Assembly (NCBI GenBank): GCA_902772725.1
Contig: CACYBS010000098.1
Span: 1-35,586 of the forward strand
DNA from: Erysipelothrix rhusiopathiae
GTDB taxonomy: Bacteria; Bacillota_I; Bacilli_A; Erysipelotrichales; Erysipelotrichaceae
Direction of reading: 5' to 3'
Length of the DNA: 35,586 nt
The position numbers were made by a program, and so were the translations under genes. Positions 32,480-35,586 of this stretch are shown here, one piece after another. The notes beneath the pieces are model-generated. The model saw only the letters and a list, made by a program, of their open reading frames with translations, was not told where the DNA came from and searched no databases. Every line of letters begins with the position of its first letter. The stretch's first letter is position 1.

Positions 32480-33349
32480 ATGTTAATCAGTAAAAATTCA
32501 CCGTGCTGGTGCGGTTCCGGAAAGAAATATAAAGCTTGTCATGAAGAGTGGGACAATACGGTAAATGTGCTTCGCTTACAGGGACAGATTGTACCGGGTC
32601 ATGAGTTAATTAAAAATGAAGAAGATATCAAATGGATCAAAAAAGCCGCCGTAATTAACAACGGTGTGCTGGATCTGGTCGGCGAAAAAATTTGTGCCGG
32701 AATGACAACAGAAGATATCAACACTTTGGTGCATGAATATACAATATCTCATGGCGGAACACCGGCCCCGTTAAATTATGAAGGCTTTCCGAAAAGTGTA
32801 TGTACATCGATTAACGATGAAATCTGTCACGGTATCCCAAGTAAGGATATCGTATTGAAAGACGGAGATATCATCAATGTGGACTGTACAACCATCGTGC
32901 ATGGACACTATGCGGATGCCAGCCGCATGTTTATGATCGGAAATGTAGATGATGAGGCAAAGCGTCTTGTCGAAGTGACAAAAGAAGCACTGAAGATCGG
33001 TGTTGAAGCCGTTCGTCCATGGGGTCACTTCGGTGATATCGGCGCAGCGATTCAGGAATTTGCGCATAAAAACGGCTACAGCGTTGTTCGTGAATTCTGT
33101 GGACACGGTGTTGGAAATGGATTCCATGAAGATCCATATGTTCATCATGTAGGAATCCGCAATACCGGTATGGTGATTGCACCGGGTATGGTATTTACGA
33201 TTGAGCCGATGTTGAATCAGGGAACTCATAAGTTATTTGTGGATTCGGATAATGGCTGGACAGCTTATACAGCAGACGGTAAATTATCCGCACAATGGGA
33301 ACACACATTATATGTCACCGAAAAAGGTGTCGAGATTATAGCTTGGTAA
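32480..33349 (+). CDS. map: Methionine aminopeptidase type I with N-terminal SEC-C finger
   Basis: The 289-residue protein removes initiator methionine. The metal ligands are D135, D146, H209, E242 and E274, in VDCTT, YADASRMF, GHGVGNGFHE, FTIEPML and WEHTLYV. Ahead of the catalytic domain is a SEC-C zinc motif (C9, C11, C20, H21: SPCWCGSGKKYKACH), a variant found in some Bacillota. It begins 16 bases after prmC with GAAAGAAGG as ribosome site. Its last 85 bases are also covered by a convergent gene on the minus strand. Confidence 0.93.
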   Translation: MLISKNSPCWCGSGKKYKACHEEWDNTVNVLRLQGQIVPGHELIKNEEDIKWIKKAAVINNGVLDLVGEKICAGMTTEDINTLVHEYTISHGGTPAPLNYEGFPKSVCTSINDEICHGIPSKDIVLKDGDIINVDCTTIVHGHYADASRMFMIGNVDDEAKRLVEVTKEALKIGVEAVRPWGHFGDIGAAIQEFAHKNGYSVVREFCGHGVGNGFHEDPYVHHVGIRNTGMVIAPGMVFTIEPMLNQGTHKLFVDSDNGWTAYTADGKLSAQWEHTLYVTEKGVEIIAW

Positions 33350-33711
33350 GCAGGACAAAATCCTGCTTTTTTTAAATCGTACAGTCCTGCTTGAGAGAGT
33401 ATGAGCTCTTCTTCACAATTTGGGCAGTAGACTTCAGTTGTCGTGTTGTATGACCTTTTTAAATCATCCTCATCAACAGGACCGGCATCAAGACGGCCGC
33501 AGGAAGGGCAGTACTGATAAGTTTCAATATACTTTCCCTTGTTTGTAAAAATAGTGATTCGTTTATGATTGAAAAGATGTAAACAGCTTTCACATTGATA
33601 GAGAGAGGAATCGACTGATACACGAGGCCAGCTTAGTAAAAGATTTCTATCTGCAGACCGTGTTGATCCTTTAATGCTGTCATCATCCTGATTAATTTCC
33701 TGTTCTTTCAT
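33265..33711 (-). CDS. Zinc-ribbon protein overlapping map, second gene of a two-gene unit
   Basis: The 148-residue frame has CxxC pairs CESC, CPSC and CPNC in its first 110 residues, with a strand-rich THKGKYIETYQY-like middle, typical of a multi-ribbon zinc protein. The last 40 or so residues come from the antisense of the map terminator and the map C-terminus, and end at 33265; they are probably an extension after loss of an earlier stop, although a further CSHC happens to be there. The ATG overlaps the stop of the upstream gene in ATGA, so the pair is coupled. The function is unknown. Confidence 0.55.
   Translation of the reverse strand: MKEQEINQDDDSIKGSTRSADRNLLLSWPRVSVDSSLYQCESCLHLFNHKRITIFTNKGKYIETYQYCPSCGRLDAGPVDEDDLKRSYNTTTEVYCPNCEEELILSQAGLYDLKKAGFCPAYQAIISTPFSVTYNVCSHCADNLPSAV
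33348..33373 (+). terminator. Terminator of the prfA-prmC-map operon
   Basis: An 8-bp stem (AAGCAGGA with TCCTGCTT) with a 5-base loop runs into seven T residues. The stem begins within the map stop codon, and the opposite strand is coding for the convergent gene. Confidence 0.85.
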
Positions 33712-33866
33712 ACATTATAAATCGATTGAAGATTCGGATCGGCTTCTTGTTTAACGAGACTCTTTTTAATTAACAAATCATCATCAAATCCTAACATTCC
33801 GGATCCGTAAACCGCATCAAATTGATATCCGCAGCCCGGACATTTTAATGTATAAAACGTTCCCAT
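33708..33866 (-). CDS. Small CxxC protein, first gene of the two-gene unit
   Basis: The 52-residue protein starts at ATG 33866, chosen over an earlier in-frame codon because GGAGG lies just before it on the minus strand. It has one zinc-knuckle half, LKCPGCGYQFDAVYGSGMLGF, and a polar helix. Because it holds only one CxxC pair and is coupled (ATGA) to a neighbour with three, the two may be parts of a single zinc-ribbon protein that is split into two reading frames. TATACT at 33898-33893 is a possible -10 box. Confidence 0.6.
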   Translation of the reverse strand: MGTFYTLKCPGCGYQFDAVYGSGMLGFDDDLLIKKSLVKQEADPNLQSIYNV

Positions 33867-34111
33867 ATCGATAACCTCCGTAAGATAAATATAGTATAAA
33901 TGAAACAAAATAAATCAGAAAATTCATAAGGCATTTTTTGTTTTGATTATGGATAGCGAATGGTTACTACATACTTTATTTATTATCGAAAATTGTGTCG
34001 AGATTAACTTATATAAGAGGAAAAGGTACTGTTTTTCTTGTTTAATCTTGAAAAAAACGAAAGAAATTTCAAAATTGATAGATTCAATCTCGTTTGTGAG
34101 CCCTTTCATGC

Positions 34112-34140
34112 TTGCAATGATTTTTTGATTCGGTTAGAAT
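34112..34140 (+). promoter_or_regulatory. Promoter of the 98-residue hypothetical gene
   Basis: TTGCAA (34112-34117) and TAGAAT (34135-34140) are separated by 17 bp, 28 bases before the ATG at 34169. The stretch 33909-34111 before it is A/T-rich and holds no gene or repeat that I can support. Confidence 0.6.
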
Positions 34141-34168
34141 GCTTTTCGTAACAAGGAGGAACTAACCT

Positions 34169-34465
34169 ATGGAAAAATGGACACAGGAACAGTATGCAGC
34201 TCGTTTACAGGAACTTAAGCAGGAAGCACATGATAAAATGTGGTTATATATTGAGGTAAATGCGAAGGATTTCATGGAGGAAAATGAACCGAAAGTAAAG
34301 AATCTCACTAACTGCTGCAAGGCTATGTTAGACGGTATGTTAGAAGGAGACGAGTTCATCGAAGAACCGAAATCTCGTACAAAAATCGCAGGTAAATTAA
34401 CTGTTCGTTATTACGTAGACAACTTAAGTCCAGAACGTAGAAAATATTCTGAAGTTAACGCGTAA
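34169..34465 (+). CDS. Conserved-looking small helical protein
   Basis: The 98-residue protein is charged and mostly helical: WTQEQYAARLQELKQEAHDK and the acidic NAKDFMEENEPKVKNLTNCC. A more structured end, SRTKIAGKLTVRYYVDNLS, follows. Two adjacent cysteines are near the middle. A strong AAGGAGG site lies eight bases before the ATG, and a promoter and a terminator flank it, so it is a real, probably well-expressed single gene. I do not recognise a family. Confidence 0.72.
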   Translation: MEKWTQEQYAARLQELKQEAHDKMWLYIEVNAKDFMEENEPKVKNLTNCCKAMLDGMLEGDEFIEEPKSRTKIAGKLTVRYYVDNLSPERRKYSEVNA

Positions 34466-34470
34466 TGTCC

Positions 34471-34495
34471 AAGGAAGCAAAGCTTCCTTTTTTTT
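34471..34495 (+). terminator. Terminator of the 98-residue gene
   Basis: A perfect 8-bp stem (AAGGAAGC with GCTTCCTT) with an AAA loop runs into eight T residues. Confidence 0.9.
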
Positions 34496-34539
34496 ATAGA
34501 CAGAAGTTAAGGAAAATGATTCAATACATTTGAGGTGAG

Positions 34540-34848
34540 ATGATGTTTTTTAAGAAAAATAAATCCATTGATGAATGGATTGAAATTTATAAGCAGAATA
34601 AAGATGGACTGTTAATTGATGTTCGTGAAATCGATGAATATAAAAAAGGGCATATCCCGGAAGCTCGAAATATTCCTTTATCTGCGATTAGCGATGCATT
34701 AAAAATCGATCGAAACCAAAAGCTATATGTTTACTGCAGATCGGGAAACAGATCGCAAAAGGCAACCAATTATTTAAAAGAAAATGGCTTTACCGATGTC
34801 ACAAATATCGGTGGAATTCTCAGTTATCATGGAAAAAAAGCGGATTAG
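34540..34848 (+). CDS. Rhodanese-like sulfurtransferase
   Basis: The 102-residue single-domain rhodanese has LIDVREIDEYKKGHIPEARN and the active-site loop YCRSGNRSQKA with the catalytic cysteine. It carries sulfane sulfur between thiols. The N-terminus MMFFKKNKS is not a clear signal peptide, so it is probably cytoplasmic. Two adjacent ATGs (34540 and 34543) can use the GAGGTGAG site. It converges with the DUF3237 gene over a shared hairpin. Confidence 0.85.
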   Translation: MMFFKKNKSIDEWIEIYKQNKDGLLIDVREIDEYKKGHIPEARNIPLSAISDALKIDRNQKLYVYCRSGNRSQKATNYLKENGFTDVTNIGGILSYHGKKAD

Positions 34849-34860
34849 TCCGCTTTTTTT
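34834..34860. terminator. Bidirectional terminator between rhodanese and DUF3237 genes
   Basis: An 11-bp stem (AAAAAAGCGGA at 34834-34844 with TCCGCTTTTTT at 34849-34859) and a 4-base loop give a T tract on either strand. Both genes end within it and their ends overlap by four bases. Confidence 0.85.
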
Positions 34861-35273
34861 AATACATTGAAGATCTTAATGGTTACACCCTCTTTTGCCG
34901 GATGTCCTTCTGCTCTAAAGGAAGAGCGTTCTAATAGTTCTGCTAAAAATGGGCTGTCACTCATGAAGGTTGGATAAGCGTGAAATGGAGAAGGCTCACT
35001 GTTTGGTTCAAAATAGCCGTTATTATCTACAAACAAATAACAGGCTTTTCCGTTTTTATCTTTTCCTTCAAAAATATACTTTGCGTTCATGTGGCGTATA
35101 CCGGCAGCGTTGGTTACCTGTACATCGGCAGCACCCGGGCGGATGGTTCCGGTAAATAATTCCGATTCAACATTTCCGCTAAAAGGAATCACTGTTACCT
35201 TTCCGGAAGGAGTTTCCATACGGGTAATTTCTTCCGGCTTAATTTTGATGTTAAATTCCATGATTGGTTTCAC
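34845..35273 (-). CDS. DUF3237-type protein
   Basis: The protein has about 142 residues from GTG 35273, which has AGAGGTG upstream; an earlier in-frame TTG (35327) is less likely. It has the beta-rich pattern of DUF3237 (PF11578): FTGTIRPGAADVQVT, HMNAKYIFEGKDKNGKACYL and FVDNNGYFEP, then an F-rich SPFLAELLERSSF segment. No catalytic motif is visible and no function is known for the family. Confidence 0.75.
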   Translation of the reverse strand: MKPIMEFNIKIKPEEITRMETPSGKVTVIPFSGNVESELFTGTIRPGAADVQVTNAAGIRHMNAKYIFEGKDKNGKACYLFVDNNGYFEPNSEPSPFHAYPTFMSDSPFLAELLERSSFRAEGHPAKEGVTIKIFNVLKKAD

Positions 35274-35397
35274 AATCGCACCTCTTTTCTGTTTTATCTT
35301 TGTAAAAGGATTCTCAATATTTAACAATATTATTCCATATTTCTAGTTTAAAAGAAAAAAAATATATTGTAAAATGAAAGAAAGTAGGTGATTCATA

Positions 35398-35586
35398 ATG
35401 TCAAAAAATGTAACTATTACTATATCTCGTCAATATGGATCCAATGGACGTGAAATTGGACGACGAGTGGCTGAATACCTAGATATCGGATACTACAATA
35501 AGAAAATTATGGAGCGTATCGCTGTAGATATGGGAATTGATCCGGATTTCTTTAAAGAGGAAAATCAGACTGACGACGGAATGTAC
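35398..35586 (+). CDS. Cytidylate kinase-like family protein, N-terminal fragment
   Basis: Only the first 63 codons lie in the window. They read MSKNVTITISRQYGSNGREI, then IGRRVAEYLDIGYYNKKIM, matching the N-terminal nucleotide-binding segment of the cytidylate kinase-like family (PF13189). The loop SRQYGSNGREIG takes the place of a classical GxxGxGKS P-loop. AAGTAGGTGATT precedes the ATG. TAAAAT at 35370-35375 may be its -10 box. The gene continues past the window end. Confidence 0.82.
   Translation, partial: MSKNVTITISRQYGSNGREIGRRVAEYLDIGYYNKKIMERIAVDMGIDPDFFKEENQTDDGMY

Noticed and set aside
32771-33229. A 152-codon minus-strand open frame inside map
   Set aside because: It is antisense to conserved map residues, has no ribosome site and its composition follows the map codon pattern.
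33924-34128. Overlapping 61-codon frames on both strands in the A/T-rich gap
   Set aside because: Neither has a ribosome site or recognisable features, and A/T-rich sequence gives such frames by chance.

Overview
The window reads as a low-to-moderate GC Bacillota chromosome, most likely an anaerobic gut or oral member related to Erysipelotrichia. The evidence is gene content and style: AGGAGG-type ribosome binding sites, U-tailed hairpin terminators after most units, a fused trehalose PTS, RgpF-type glycosyl genes, Map with an N-terminal SEC-C finger, and a shortened GlmU. The lineage is an inference. No 16S gene or tRNA lies in the window, and I see no CRISPR array, insertion sequence or phage.

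Layout. 1-1356: the tail of rpmE and a class I aminotransferase. 1365-6676: a TetR regulator divergent from a tight five-gene operon encoding a radical SAM enzyme, a DegV/FakB-like fatty-acid-binding protein, a compact MetK paralogue, a patatin-like phospholipase and a PAP2-type membrane phosphatase. This is the most unusual block and looks like a regulated membrane-lipid modification or remodelling module. 6748-8506: a membrane-anchored HTH regulator and an anchored alpha/beta hydrolase. 8514-13105: a trehalose locus (treR on the minus strand; treP and treC on the plus strand) with clear operator palindromes. 13293-17849: a polysaccharide cluster with an epimerase, two RgpF-like paralogues and a small coiled-coil protein. 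17932-18351: a decayed TetR gene. 18480-22212: an aspartate-type aminotransferase, a small zinc-ribbon protein and a large Old Yellow Enzyme-type flavoprotein. 22269-25366: comFA broken by a one-base frameshift in the Walker A motif, comFC, and a coiled-coil membrane protein. 25444-27717: glmU (short), prs and an ArsC/Spx-family gene. 27693-30445: tatD, a DUF3284 gene and a GH73-like cell-wall hydrolase. 30543-33349: prfA, prmC and map. 33265-35586: small zinc-ribbon genes, a hypothetical gene, a rhodanese, a DUF3237 gene and the start of a cytidylate-kinase-like gene.

How the parts work together. Trehalose enters as trehalose-6-phosphate through TreP, is split by TreC, and TreR controls both directions from palindromes in the 305-bp gap. 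prfA-prmC is the classic pair in which PrmC methylates the release factor GGQ glutamine. glmU-prs links UDP-sugar and PRPP supply. In the TetR-controlled operon, a radical SAM enzyme, a possible source of its SAM substrate, a fatty-acid carrier and two lipid-active hydrolases sit together, which suggests acyl-chain chemistry at the membrane. That function is inferred from gene families and context.
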